NCBI GenBank assembly: GCA_901456055.1
Contig: CABDWT010000016.1
Location: 124,001-188,000, forward strand
Length of the DNA: 64,000 nucleotides
Direction of reading: 5' to 3'
Origin: Phytobacter ursingii
GTDB taxonomy: Bacteria > Pseudomonadota > Gammaproteobacteria > Enterobacterales > Enterobacteriaceae
The position numbers and the translations under genes are program-made. The notes under the pieces were generated by a model. It saw nothing but the letters and a program-made list of their open reading frames with translations, had not been told where the DNA came from and made no database searches. This document shows, piece by piece, positions 12,641-24,295 of this stretch; position 1 is the first letter of the stretch, and every line of letters starts with the position of its first letter.

Positions 12641-13500
12641 ACCCCGCCTTCCACCATGCGCAACAGATGCTGTTGCGGCCAGTGCTCTCGCAATGCAGGC
12701 TTACTGAGCAACGCGCGCACTTTTGCCAGATCATGACGTTCCCTGTCCAGAAATAGTCCCACAACGCTACCGCTATGGGCGACATTCAGCCCGTACAAAT
12801 CGCACTGCTCGACAATGCCCATCAGCGAAGTAAACCCGGGTTTTGGCAACAGCGTCTGGCTTGCCACAGCGCTTTGCGTCGCCGCTTCGCCCAGTAGTGC
12901 AGGATCGTTTGTCAGGCAGGCGTGCTCTACTTTGCGCCAGGCGCTGTCTAGAGTGTCAGCACTGGTCATCAGCGCAGTACGACGCGGCAGGCGATGATAA
13001 TCTTCTGTACGAAGCGTTAGCGGGCTTTCCAGTAATAAAACGTCGAGCGCGGGGACATGCTCACAGGAGATTCGCGTTTGTGCAGTGTTGTGATCAAACA
13101 AGGTCAACGCACGAAAAACGGTACTGTCGGTGGGTTCCAGCGCCACGCAAAGCCGGGAGAGGGTCACGTCATCAAGCGTAAACCCAAGATGACGAGATGC
13201 GGCAACTGCCGTGGCTGCAATATCCGCAGTACTGCTCGCCATCCCTTTGGCAACGGGAATGGTCGAGCGGCAGTCAATGCGGATTTCATTGCTTAATGAC
13301 GCCGGTAGCTGCCAGTGTGCCAGCACCTGTTTTACCATCGCCCGTACCAGGGGGCGTTCAGCAGGCAAAGGCGTACCGGTTGTAATTTCAACCTCGCTGT
13401 ACCAGTCGACCGGGCAGGAAACCAGCTTTTCACTGCCCAGGATCCATCCCTGAATGATTTCGCCGCAGGATGCGGGACACTGTGCCAGCGCCAAGTTCAA
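12628..13500 (-). CDS. pduX: L-threonine kinase PduX
   Basis: A GHMP kinase of 290 residues making L-threonine O-3-phosphate, the precursor of the aminopropanol arm of cobalamin. The ATP-binding motif PVAKGMASSTAD lies near residue 85. It is the last gene of the pdu operon, 33 bases after a methyltransferase gene that Salmonella lacks at this position. Its presence ties pdu to de novo B12 synthesis. Confidence 0.92.
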   Translation of the reverse strand: MNLALAQCPASCGEIIQGWILGSEKLVSCPVDWYSEVEITTGTPLPAERPLVRAMVKQVLAHWQLPASLSNEIRIDCRSTIPVAKGMASSTADIAATAVAASRHLGFTLDDVTLSRLCVALEPTDSTVFRALTLFDHNTAQTRISCEHVPALDVLLLESPLTLRTEDYHRLPRRTALMTSADTLDSAWRKVEHACLTNDPALLGEAATQSAVASQTLLPKPGFTSLMGIVEQCDLYGLNVAHSGSVVGLFLDRERHDLAKVRALLSKPALREHWPQQHLLRMVEGGVRER

Positions 13501-13533
13501 CCTCTCATTGTGGTTCGTAACGTCGGGATAGTG

Positions 13534-15919
<2,386 letters not shown>

Positions 15920-15923
15920 CATG

Positions 15924-16274
15924 TCAGGTCCTTGTGACCTGACAGGTCGTAAAATGCAGCATTTCACCGAGCGAACGCGTCACCTGGCGTAGTGCATATT
16001 CCACCGAAGAGACATCCCCCGTGAGGACCACAGCGCCCGTGAAACGATCGATAAACCCAATTTCTACCGCCCCGGATTTGGTCGCAATATCGCAGGCAAT
16101 GATCGAGGCTTCGCTGGGGGTAATCGTCAGAATACCAATGGCCGAAGCCGTCTCGCTTAACCCCAGCTTTTTGTAGAGATCTTTGCCTGGGTTGGCAATT
16201 AAATGGGCCAGGGTGACCTGCTTACCGGGCACATATTCCTGAATCATGCGTTCAGTACTGCGTTGTGTCTCCAT
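15924..16274 (-). CDS. pduU: Microcompartment shell protein PduU
   Basis: A 116-residue circularly permuted BMC-domain protein of the EutS type. The N-terminal extension before the permuted fold matches the short beta-barrel that caps one face of the hexamer. The start METQRST gives the family length and overlaps the pduT stop (TAATG). It is a minor shell component. Confidence 0.93.
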   Translation of the reverse strand: METQRSTERMIQEYVPGKQVTLAHLIANPGKDLYKKLGLSETASAIGILTITPSEASIIACDIATKSGAVEIGFIDRFTGAVVLTGDVSSVEYALRQVTRSLGEMLHFTTCQVTRT

Positions 16275-16828
16275 TACCCCTCCACAATCTGTCGCCACAT
16301 GGCTTCATGGGGACGTGGGATCACCGAGCGGTACACCAGTAACCCTTTTTCGCCAGCGCTTTCACTGGCAACGGCGACGGCATTTTCCACATCCGAGATA
16401 TCGCCGGACACGACCATATAGCATTTGCCGCCGATGCCGAACGCCATATGGACGCGTACCAGGGTGACATTCGACGCTTTCACCGCTCGATCTGCCGCGC
16501 TCACGCAGGCGGCCACGCTCCAGGTTTCAACGATACCTACGGCCTGGCGTTGTTCTACGGTATTAAGCCCGCTGATGGCAGGCAGGACGCTGGCATGGAT
16601 ATTGGGGAGAACCAGGCTGTCGACCAGCATCTCTCCGGCCTGGCTGTCACCGGCGGCAATAGCCTGTTGGACAGCGCCCACATCGCCTCCCACCATGATC
16701 AGAAATTTACCGGGGCAGAGTGTTTTGCTGACCAGAAGCGTCACATTGGCGCTTTTCAGCATGGCATCACCCAATTCCATGCCTTTGGCGATGCTGGTTA
16801 ATTCAAGTATTCCAATAGCCTGTGACAT
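16274..16828 (-). CDS. pduT: Microcompartment shell protein PduT (tandem BMC, Fe-S)
   Basis: A 184-residue tandem BMC protein with two domains, about 1-90 and 95-184, that forms pseudohexameric trimers. Cys108, in SVAACVS, sits where the known PduT coordinates a 4Fe-4S cluster at the three-fold pore. It lies directly after pduS, whose product is thought to pass electrons through it. Confidence 0.94.
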   Translation of the reverse strand: MSQAIGILELTSIAKGMELGDAMLKSANVTLLVSKTLCPGKFLIMVGGDVGAVQQAIAAGDSQAGEMLVDSLVLPNIHASVLPAISGLNTVEQRQAVGIVETWSVAACVSAADRAVKASNVTLVRVHMAFGIGGKCYMVVSGDISDVENAVAVASESAGEKGLLVYRSVIPRPHEAMWRQIVEG

Positions 16829-16830
16829 GG

Positions 16831-18201
16831 TTATCCTCGTGCAACCGTAATGGCTGTATCTGTGACCGACGCAATAATGCCGTCGATACTGGCATGAAGG
16901 GGAACACCCAGCGCACCTTCGGGAACGTCGGCTATGCGTTGCCCCCGGATGACAGTTTCACCCTCTGTTACGCAGGGAATCGCTGGCGCACCAATATGCT
17001 GGCGCAGCGGCAAGACGACCTGTAAAGGGGTAATATCGAACGCTTCCAGCGGCGCATCCTGGTACCAGTCGCCCAGGCCAAGTTTGGTCACCAGACGCTT
17101 GACGGGGATCAGGCGATAGCGCGCCATCTCATCAGCCTCGCGCAGCGGCCCGTTATAGCGAGCGCCACTGGCGCGTAACTCAGCTTTCAGCAGACGGTTG
17201 ACCCGCATCGGCGAGATGCCCACCGGGCAGGCAACGCTCTCGCAGACATTGCATTCAGAACAGGTCAGGGCGCTTAGCAGCGTTTGTGGGGTAGCGACAT
17301 TTTGATAATTGACGGCCCGCACCAGCAGGTGAGGTGACAATTCATGGCCGATCAAATGCCTTGGACAGAGATCGGTACATAACCGGCACTGTTCGCAGAC
17401 GGTACGGGCGATGGACAGCACGGTACGGTCGTCTTGCAAACGGCGTTGAATCAGCGAGTGCGATTTCGGTAGTACCAGCAGACCACCCGTGGTTTTCGTC
17501 ACCGGTGAATCCAGCGATGGCAAAAGCCCACCCATCATCGGGCCACCGTTGATAAAACCAGGATCGTCTGGCGTGGCGCCTCCCGCCATTTCCAACACTT
17601 CGCGTAATGATATACCCAGCGGAACCGTGACGGTCATGGGATGACCTACCGCACCGTTTACCGTCAGGGTTCTGCGGGTCACGGGATATTGCTGTTCCAC
17701 GGCACGTGCGATATTGAGGACGGTCTGCACATTATTGACGACAACTCCAACACTAACTGGCAGCGCGGCTGGTGCGACACGGCGCCCTGTCGCCATCCAG
17801 ATAGTGATGACCTCGTCTCCGGCGGGGTAAACGTCAGGCAGAATATGCAGCCGAATCTGCGCCGGTAGCAGAGGGGTAAGTGCGGCAATGGCGGCGCGGT
17901 ATTTTTCTTTGAGCGCAATAATACCCTCTGTAGCACCCGTTGCTGTCATGCCATAAAGTATGCCGCGTATCAGTCGTGCCGCCTGTTGCGCCATCAATTG
18001 CTGATCTACTTTCAGCATCGGTTCGCATTCGGCGGCATTAACCAGAAAAATCTCTACCTGCGCCTGTAGTTTTACATGGGTTGGAAAACCAGCGCCGCCA
18101 GCGCCAACGACGCCAGCTTCGCGAACGCGCTGGCGAACGGTCTCAGCCGTTGCCGGCGTCAGTTCGCCCCAGGGGGGCGGGAGAAGGGCCGCTTCGCTCA
18201 C
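16831..18201 (-). CDS. pduS: Cobalamin reductase PduS
   Basis: A 456-residue RnfC-like flavo-iron-sulfur protein that reduces cob(III)alamin toward cob(I)alamin for adenosylation by PduO. A glycine-rich nucleotide/flavin segment ([13 protein letters not shown]) lies near residues 32-44. Two 4Fe-4S motifs are visible: Cys269, 272, 275, 279 and Cys314, 317, 320, 325. It overlaps pduQ by 4 bases and is 2 bases from pduT. Confidence 0.95.
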   Translation of the reverse strand: MSEAALLPPPWGELTPATAETVRQRVREAGVVGAGGAGFPTHVKLQAQVEIFLVNAAECEPMLKVDQQLMAQQAARLIRGILYGMTATGATEGIIALKEKYRAAIAALTPLLPAQIRLHILPDVYPAGDEVITIWMATGRRVAPAALPVSVGVVVNNVQTVLNIARAVEQQYPVTRRTLTVNGAVGHPMTVTVPLGISLREVLEMAGGATPDDPGFINGGPMMGGLLPSLDSPVTKTTGGLLVLPKSHSLIQRRLQDDRTVLSIARTVCEQCRLCTDLCPRHLIGHELSPHLLVRAVNYQNVATPQTLLSALTCSECNVCESVACPVGISPMRVNRLLKAELRASGARYNGPLREADEMARYRLIPVKRLVTKLGLGDWYQDAPLEAFDITPLQVVLPLRQHIGAPAIPCVTEGETVIRGQRIADVPEGALGVPLHASIDGIIASVTDTAITVARG

Positions 18202-19310
18202 AGCAATTCCTCCAGAAGATGTCGAATGTCATCGCCATCAGCAGGGCGAGGTGTGGTTTTGAGCGTGACATCAGCCAGTGCAGCCTGAACCATGGCGGGG
18301 ATCCGCTCACGGAATTTGCCTTTGTCTGCTTTCAGCGTGGCTGTAAGCGTTGGCATCTCACACTGCTGCCGAAGCTGCTCTATCTGGCGAATCAGTGAAT
18401 TAATCGCAACCAGGTCATTCGCGCCAGTCGGGCAAAAATGGCAGGCTTTTGCCAGCCGGGCATAACGCTTTGCTGCGCGTTTATCGCCTGCATTAAAGCG
18501 GATGACCGCACCCAGCAGTAGGGCGTTAGCCAGTCCATGTGGCAGGTGAAACTGCCCACCAAGCTGATGGGCGATGGCGTGATTAATGCCTAACCCCGCC
18601 TGACTGAATGCCATCCCGGCAAGAGTGGCGGCATTGTGCATTTTGCCACGCGTCGCCAGACAATCGCCTTTACGCACCGCCGTCGGCAGGTACTGGAACA
18701 CCAGTTGGGCTGCTTTTTCTGCCAGCGCATCGGTAAAATCGCTGGCCCGGGGGGATACATAGGCTTCAAGGGCATGGGTCAGCACATCCATACCGGTATT
18801 CGCCGTGATAGCGGGGGGGACGCTGACAACCAGCGTCGGGTCGAGAATGGCGATATCGGGATAGAGCGCATTATCGAATAAGGGGTATTTGATGCCTTTA
18901 TCCGGGTCGCTTATCACGCATGCGCTGGTCACCTCTGAGCCAGTGCCGCTGGTGGTCGGAATAGCGACACAGGTTTCAATATTGACGCCCTGCTGTTTGC
19001 TGAACCAGACGATCGCTTTTGCCGCATCCAGCGCGGAGCCGCCGCCGAAACCAATAACAACCTGCGGCTGGAGTGAATGCATCTGCGCTATGCCCTCCAC
19101 AACCGTGGCGATGGTCGGATCCGGTGTAATGTTGCTAAAGACGCTGACGCGATTGTCTGCCGGGATTGCCTTGCGCAGCAGTTCGATAAGCGGTGAGCTG
19201 GCAAGAAAACCATCGCAAACAATCCATATGTGCTTATTGCGAAAGGGCTTAAGCACCTCAAGGCTTCCTGCTCCGCTGTAGAGTCGCGTTTGCAGCGAAA
19301 ATCTCTTCAT
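18198..19310 (-). CDS. pduQ: Propanol dehydrogenase PduQ
   Basis: An iron-dependent alcohol dehydrogenase of 370 residues that reduces propionaldehyde to 1-propanol and regenerates NAD inside the shell. The family glycines GFGGGSALDAAKA and the metal-ligand histidines in HALEAY and HAIAHQLGGQFHLPHG are present. The start MKRFSLQTRL is chosen by the known length over an upstream in-frame ATG. Confidence 0.95.
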   Translation of the reverse strand: MKRFSLQTRLYSGAGSLEVLKPFRNKHIWIVCDGFLASSPLIELLRKAIPADNRVSVFSNITPDPTIATVVEGIAQMHSLQPQVVIGFGGGSALDAAKAIVWFSKQQGVNIETCVAIPTTSGTGSEVTSACVISDPDKGIKYPLFDNALYPDIAILDPTLVVSVPPAITANTGMDVLTHALEAYVSPRASDFTDALAEKAAQLVFQYLPTAVRKGDCLATRGKMHNAATLAGMAFSQAGLGINHAIAHQLGGQFHLPHGLANALLLGAVIRFNAGDKRAAKRYARLAKACHFCPTGANDLVAINSLIRQIEQLRQQCEMPTLTATLKADKGKFRERIPAMVQAALADVTLKTTPRPADGDDIRHLLEELL

Positions 19311-19321
19311 AACGACCTCGG

Positions 19322-20713
19322 TTAGCGAATGGAGAAGCCGTTGGTCAGTACGCAACGGCGCGAACGCGCAAAGGTTTTTGCCGATGTCGTGCCTTCGCCG
19401 GTTGGTGTGGCGATGGTGAATGTGGTAAAGCCTTCACCACCGACGCCAATCCCCGCATAGGACGGTCCGTTTTTCACAAAAATGGAGGTCTGCAAACTGC
19501 GCGCGGCCAGATTTAAGCGGGAGACATTTTGTGAGTGCATTACCGCCGTATGGTGCAAGCCTTCTTCAACAACGAGGGCAAGGGCGAGGGCAGCATCGAA
19601 GTCGTTAACCCGAACGACAGGCAGTACGGGCATTAATTGCTCAGCGGTGACCAGCGGGTCGTTGCTTTGTACTTCGGCGATCAGAAGACGTGGGGCTTTC
19701 GGCGGTACGCTCAGACCTGCGGCCTGCAGAATCTGCGCAGGGCTTTTACCCACCAGTTTTTTGTTGGCCACTCCATCCTGGATACAGACGGCGCGCAGTT
19801 TATCGATATCAGCACCGATAATGCGCAACGCGCCAAATGCCTGCATTTGTTGCATCAGACGGTCTGCAACACAGTCGACCACAATCAGGCTCTTTTCCGC
19901 GATACAGGGCAGGTTGTAATCGAAGGATGCGCCATTGATGATGTCTTCTGCTGCTTTTACCAGATCGGCAGTTTCATCGACGATACAGGGTGGGTTTCCG
20001 GCACCTGCGCCGATCACTTTCTTGCCGCTCTTAAGGCCCATCAGCACAATACCTGGGCCACCGGTAATCGCCAGCAGGGCGATTTTTGGATGCGCCATCA
20101 TCTGCTGGGTGGCTTCGAAAGTGGGCTCGGCAACGGTGACGACCAGATTGCGAATACCCGTATGACGAAACGCGATATCTTCGAGCATGCGGATCAGCTT
20201 GAGTGAAACTTTTTTCGCACCCGGATGTGGGCTGAAATAAATGGTATTGCCTGCTGCCAGCATACTGATGCTGTTATTGATGATGGTTTCGGTCGGGTTC
20301 GTGCTGGGTGCAACGGAGCCGATAACGCCAAACGGCGAATATTCGAATAACACCATGCCGCCGTCACCGGTCAGTGCGCTGGTGGTAAGATCTTCAATAC
20401 CCGGGGTGTTTTCAAGCGCGGCTTTGTTTTTGAGAAACTTGTCTTCTTTGTTGCCCATACCGGTTTCTGCGGCGCTCTCCTCTGCCAGGTCGGCCAGACA
20501 GGGAGCCAGCTCAGCGCGAATGCCAGAAATAATGGCGCTGCGGGTTTTTAAGGGGCACTGTTGGTAGCGCAGGAAGGCCTGGTGCGCTGCGTTGATAGCC
20601 TCCTCTGGCGTGGTGAACACGCCATGTGTGCCGCTCTCTTTCTTCGCTGGCGCAGGTGTCAGTTGTTCGCTCAGGATGGTGCGAATAAGGGTTTCAAGTT
20701 CGGTCGTATTCAT
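19322..20713 (-). CDS. pduP: CoA-acylating propionaldehyde dehydrogenase PduP
   Basis: A 463-residue aldehyde dehydrogenase converting propionaldehyde, CoA and NAD to propionyl-CoA. The first 18 residues (MNTTELETLIRTILSEQL) form the amphipathic helix known to target PduP into the microcompartment, and a linker rich in Pro, Ala and Lys follows. The catalytic cysteine is Cys270 in YNLPCIAEK. It overlaps the pduO stop by 1 base. Confidence 0.96.
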   Translation of the reverse strand: MNTTELETLIRTILSEQLTPAPAKKESGTHGVFTTPEEAINAAHQAFLRYQQCPLKTRSAIISGIRAELAPCLADLAEESAAETGMGNKEDKFLKNKAALENTPGIEDLTTSALTGDGGMVLFEYSPFGVIGSVAPSTNPTETIINNSISMLAAGNTIYFSPHPGAKKVSLKLIRMLEDIAFRHTGIRNLVVTVAEPTFEATQQMMAHPKIALLAITGGPGIVLMGLKSGKKVIGAGAGNPPCIVDETADLVKAAEDIINGASFDYNLPCIAEKSLIVVDCVADRLMQQMQAFGALRIIGADIDKLRAVCIQDGVANKKLVGKSPAQILQAAGLSVPPKAPRLLIAEVQSNDPLVTAEQLMPVLPVVRVNDFDAALALALVVEEGLHHTAVMHSQNVSRLNLAARSLQTSIFVKNGPSYAGIGVGGEGFTTFTIATPTGEGTTSAKTFARSRRCVLTNGFSIR

Positions 20714-21717
20714 TATTTTTTTCCCGTGTTAATCGCCGCAAGTGCGGTCTGAGCAATGTCCATGTCTTGCTCAACGGAACCACCGCTGATGCCAAGACCA
20801 CCAATGAGGTTGCCGTCACGCCAGATGGGTAAACCGCCGCCAAATGTGACAACTTTCCCTTCCATGTGCGCCTCTAGCCCATACAGCGCGTGTCCTGGTT
20901 GCACTGCATCTGATAGTTCGTGTGTGGCCGATCTCATCGCGACCGCCGTCCAGGCTTTTTTCGGCGCCAGGTCGCTACTGACCAGCAGCGCGTCGGGCAT
21001 GCGCCAGGTCAGCATGCCGATGCCATGGGCGTCCACGACGCTTATCACCACCGGCACGTTAAGCTCGCCAGCGCGTGTCATCGCAGCTTTGGCCAGTTGA
21101 TGAAGGTCATGAAATGAAAGTGACAAGGGGGTGTCCTTCGCCGGTTTGGCTTGCGCCGCAGCGCGATAACGCGTCGCGACTTCGTGAATGACTTTTTCCT
21201 GGTGCGCCAGATGGTCTTCAAGGCGGGCCAGCGCGTACAAGCAGTCGGAAAGGCGGTTGATATAGCGCATCAGCACCTGACGGACGTTTACCTGTTCACT
21301 TAACTCCACCAGGCGACGCTCGGCTTTGCGAGCCAGTGTCCGGGCAACATGCAAACGGGCTGCGGCTTCGCAGCGGCCTGGCAACACAAAGCTGTGGACG
21401 TTGTCGACCTGGGACATCGCGTTGTCTATGGCCTGTTCCAGCATTGCAATATCTTCGGCGCTGACATAGCGCTGTTTTGGCGAGGGTGTTTCGCTTTCGC
21501 TCGCCAGTTCGGCGCTAAACCAGAAAATCTGCAGCTGCACCGCTTCCAGAAAGGGCTTGCTGGTGGGTGCTTGCACGGCGCATGCGCAGAGGCTCAACTG
21601 GGAATTGAGTTCATCCAGCGTGCCGTACGCCTCGACGCGCGGATGGGTTTTGCTGACGCGCTGGCCGCTAAACAGGGCCGTCGTGCCAGCGTCGCCAGTG
21701 CGGGTATAAATAGCCAT
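20713..21717 (-). CDS. pduO: Cob(I)alamin adenosyltransferase PduO
   Basis: A 334-residue two-domain protein. The N-terminal part (about 1-185, starting MAIYTRTGDAGTTALFSG) is the PduO-type ATP:corrinoid adenosyltransferase that makes adenosylcobalamin for diol dehydratase. The C-terminal part (about 200-334) is a GlcG/DUF336 domain, which binds haem in characterised relatives. It works with the PduS reductase. Confidence 0.95.
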   Translation of the reverse strand: MAIYTRTGDAGTTALFSGQRVSKTHPRVEAYGTLDELNSQLSLCACAVQAPTSKPFLEAVQLQIFWFSAELASESETPSPKQRYVSAEDIAMLEQAIDNAMSQVDNVHSFVLPGRCEAAARLHVARTLARKAERRLVELSEQVNVRQVLMRYINRLSDCLYALARLEDHLAHQEKVIHEVATRYRAAAQAKPAKDTPLSLSFHDLHQLAKAAMTRAGELNVPVVISVVDAHGIGMLTWRMPDALLVSSDLAPKKAWTAVAMRSATHELSDAVQPGHALYGLEAHMEGKVVTFGGGLPIWRDGNLIGGLGISGGSVEQDMDIAQTALAAINTGKK

Positions 21718-21726
21718 TATTCCTCC

Positions 21727-22002
21727 TTAGCGGGACAGGGTGTCGACAATGCCCACCACCGCCAAATCAATGGCTTCGTTCGGGCCGGAAAAAACATGCC
21801 TCGCACTGGATCCGCTGCTGAGCAGAACCAGTTCGCCGACACCTGCACCAACGGAGTCGACGGCCACTTCATCACCCTGTAATGGGTTGACGGGAAGTTC
21901 GCCCTCCGCCGTAACGCGTCGGACCAGCAACAACTTTTTGCCGACCAGCGAGGCCGATTTTTGTGTCGAGACTACCGAGCCAGTTACCCTTGCGAGATGC
22001 AT
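21727..22002 (-). CDS. pduN: Microcompartment vertex protein PduN
   Basis: A 91-residue EutN/CcmL-family protein ([20 protein letters not shown] at the N-terminus). Such proteins form pentamers that close the shell vertices. Length is standard. It sits 3 bases after pduM and 9 bases before pduO. Confidence 0.94.
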   Translation of the reverse strand: MHLARVTGSVVSTQKSASLVGKKLLLVRRVTAEGELPVNPLQGDEVAVDSVGAGVGELVLLSSGSSARHVFSGPNEAIDLAVVGIVDTLSR

Positions 22003-22005
22003 GCT

Positions 22006-22497
22006 TTACTCCTGCTTCACGAGTCGTATGTGTTGCGAAATCACCGCGTCGCGGGCAAGTGCCGTGATGACCGTTTTACGTGAGATGGCAAGCCAGCATG
22101 CGTTGAGACTGGCGACATCGCGGTAACTCAATACGTTTGCCTGATGGATAACCACCGAGCTTCCTTGCTCGTCCATAAACGCCACGGGCAGTTTTGCCAG
22201 CGTTTTCAGGGGCAGGCAGACCAGTAGCTTGCTGTTTAACGCGACGCTCACGCGCATGCCCAGCGCCAGAGCTTCGTGCAGGTGCGCAACGGCGGTGTTG
22301 TCCTGGTCGCCGTCTGCCAGAGCACGTAAGAAACACATGTCAGTCTGTTGCAGGCAGAGCGCATCATGGTTCAGAAAACACTTCATTGCAGAAGCATGAC
22401 GCAGTTCTTCCTGGCTCAGCGTGATGGTGTTGCCCTGCCTGGCCTGCAGGCGGGCAACGATCAGCTCGACAATGTGCGCCAACTGTTCGCTGTTCAT
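22006..22497 (-). CDS. pduM: Microcompartment assembly protein PduM
   Basis: A 163-residue protein specific to pdu-type operons. Salmonella PduM is a structural component needed for proper microcompartment assembly. No catalytic motif is seen. The N-terminal 20 residues (LAHIVELIVARLQ) could form an amphipathic helix like the encapsulation peptides of other Pdu enzymes. It overlaps pduL by 4 bases. Confidence 0.9.
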   Translation of the reverse strand: MNSEQLAHIVELIVARLQARQGNTITLSQEELRHASAMKCFLNHDALCLQQTDMCFLRALADGDQDNTAVAHLHEALALGMRVSVALNSKLLVCLPLKTLAKLPVAFMDEQGSSVVIHQANVLSYRDVASLNACWLAISRKTVITALARDAVISQHIRLVKQE

Positions 22498-23126
22498 GCG
22501 CGTGGTACCAGACGAGCGCGAGCGCCGGATTCATCTGCGCCACAAGCGTTCGCTTCGTCGGTGTCGATATGCATTTCGAGAAGCAAACCCGGCGCCACGC
22601 GGATGGCAACATTGTCAAAAATCACCCGGCGTCCGGTGCCATCAATCGCAACGCAGACGTTATCGCCATGGGAAACGCGCAGGACCAGGGCGTCGAGCGG
22701 CGACATATGAATGTGCCGTTGTGCGACGATGACGCCGTTGGGTAAGTCGATTTCCGCATACGGACTCACCAGCCTGATCCCTGGTGTACCCGCCAGATTG
22801 CCGGACATGCGTAGCGGGGCGGCGATACCCAACGTACGGGCATCCGTACGTGAGATCTCGACCTGGCTGGCGCCGCGTAGCGGGCCAAGCAGGCGCACAT
22901 TTTTCAGTTGCCCTTTTGGTCCTACCAGCGTGACAGTTTGCTCAGCGGCAAAATAACCGGGTTGCAGCAACGCTTTTTTAATCGTCACCGTCTGACCGGG
23001 AAATAACCGCTCGAAATCCTCAGGTGAAAGATGGATATGTCGGTTCGATATACCCAGAGGGATGGGACGCGCACGCATCTCATCCAGAACCTGAGTGACC
23101 ACATTTTCGACTAACTGTTTATCCAT
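22494..23126 (-). CDS. pduL: Phosphate propanoyltransferase PduL
   Basis: A 210-residue phosphotransacylase with two tandem PduL domains. Each carries the zinc-site motif, NRHIHLSPED in the first and QRHIHMSPLD in the second. It converts propionyl-CoA to propionyl phosphate and recycles CoA inside the shell. The N-terminal helix (LVENVVTQVLDEM) is the likely encapsulation signal. It begins 2 bases after pduK ends. Confidence 0.95.
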   Translation of the reverse strand: MDKQLVENVVTQVLDEMRARPIPLGISNRHIHLSPEDFERLFPGQTVTIKKALLQPGYFAAEQTVTLVGPKGQLKNVRLLGPLRGASQVEISRTDARTLGIAAPLRMSGNLAGTPGIRLVSPYAEIDLPNGVIVAQRHIHMSPLDALVLRVSHGDNVCVAIDGTGRRVIFDNVAIRVAPGLLLEMHIDTDEANACGADESGARARLVPRA

Positions 23127-23128
23127 GT

Positions 23129-23620
23129 TTATTCCCCTCGCTGACCGCTATGAATACACAGCGAGCGTGGTTCCCCTTTCTGGCGTGGACACGCCGGGTC
23201 AAGGCAAAGATTGCAGGTCACCAGTTGAATCACCGTCAATTCGGAAGCGGCGGATGTTTCTTCATGCAATGGCTGCACGTGCTCAATGCTCTGAACCGGT
23301 TTTTCCGTTGTTGTTATCGACACAGGCGGCGTTTCAGGGATGGCTGCACGCGTTGGTGCAGAGGCCAGAATCCCCTCAGCAGGCCGTGCAATGACCTTTT
23401 GTGCCACCAGCCCGTTACGCGTTTGCGCAAAGTTGGCGCCAGTGATGATGGCCGACTGAACAGAGGCCACATCACCAGCGACTTTGATTACCGTCCAGCC
23501 AGAGCCATTGGTTTTTTCCATACCCAGCAGCGTGATGGAAGCGGCTTTCGCCATAACATCCGCGCAACTGATAGCCAGCGCCAGACCGCTAACTTCAAGT
23601 AATCCGAGTGATTGCTTCAC
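23129..23620 (-). CDS. pduK: Microcompartment shell protein PduK
   Basis: A 163-residue protein with one N-terminal BMC domain (about 1-90), a low-complexity linker, and a C-terminal Cys-rich tail with CNLCLDPACP and a further Cys 11 residues on. The tail looks like an Fe-S or metal site. It is a minor shell protein in Salmonella. Confidence 0.93.
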   Translation of the reverse strand: MKQSLGLLEVSGLALAISCADVMAKAASITLLGMEKTNGSGWTVIKVAGDVASVQSAIITGANFAQTRNGLVAQKVIARPAEGILASAPTRAAIPETPPVSITTTEKPVQSIEHVQPLHEETSAASELTVIQLVTCNLCLDPACPRQKGEPRSLCIHSGQRGE

Positions 23621-23642
23621 GCTGTGCTCCTTTATCTGCCAG

Positions 23643-23918
23643 TCAGGCTGATTTCGGTAAAATGGCTTCGACGTCGCTGTGCGGACGCGGGATTACGTGA
23701 CAAGATTTCACTTCACCCACCGCGCTGGCTGCCGCAGCGCCTGCGTCAACGGCGGCTTTCACTGCACCCACGTCACCGCGCACCATGACGGTGACCAGAC
23801 CCGAACCAATTTTTTCATAACCGACCAGTTGCACGTTGGCGGATTTCACCATGGCATCGGCGGCTTCGATTGCACCCACCAGACCTTTTGTTTCAACCAG
23901 TCCCAATGCGTTGTTCAT
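23643..23918 (-). CDS. pduJ: Microcompartment shell protein PduJ
   Basis: A 91-residue single-BMC hexameric shell protein, nearly a copy of PduA ([20 protein letters not shown]). PduJ is one of the most abundant facet proteins in the Salmonella shell. It lies between the reactivase subunit pduH and pduK. Confidence 0.95.
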   Translation of the reverse strand: MNNALGLVETKGLVGAIEAADAMVKSANVQLVGYEKIGSGLVTVMVRGDVGAVKAAVDAGAAAASAVGEVKSCHVIPRPHSDVEAILPKSA

Positions 23919-23950
23919 ACTGCGTTTCTCCTGTTTATGGATAAAAGTGG

Positions 23951-24295
23951 TTACCGGAACGGTATCCCCTTCACCAGTCTGGCGGCGTTGTTACCTGCCT
24001 TACGCCGGGACTGGAGGTCTTCATGAAGCATCAGCGTAAAAAGCGGCGCTGATGCGGGTAAATTTCGGTAATGGATAACCAGTTGCTGGCTATTGCAGGC
24101 GATACCAACCAGCAGCGCCGATTGGTTCGCCGCCTGCCAGGCATGGGCGACGACATCAAGCCCGGAGGCCTGTTGCCAGCGCCAGGGAATACCTTCCTCT
24201 TCAATTCCCCAGAGCACTTCCTGCCACTGCGGCTGGCACTCTGCGAGCGCCGTGATAACAATGACCGGGCTGTCCTGCTTAACGTCCATTGGCAT
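23951..24295 (-). CDS. pduH: Diol dehydratase reactivase small subunit PduH
   Basis: A 114-residue partner of PduG. Together they exchange damaged cobalamin out of diol dehydratase in an ATP-driven way. The C-terminal [13 protein letters not shown] is typical of the family. The start lies 17 bases inside the end of pduG, so translation is probably coupled. Confidence 0.93.
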   Translation of the reverse strand: MPMDVKQDSPVIVITALAECQPQWQEVLWGIEEEGIPWRWQQASGLDVVAHAWQAANQSALLVGIACNSQQLVIHYRNLPASAPLFTLMLHEDLQSRRKAGNNAARLVKGIPFR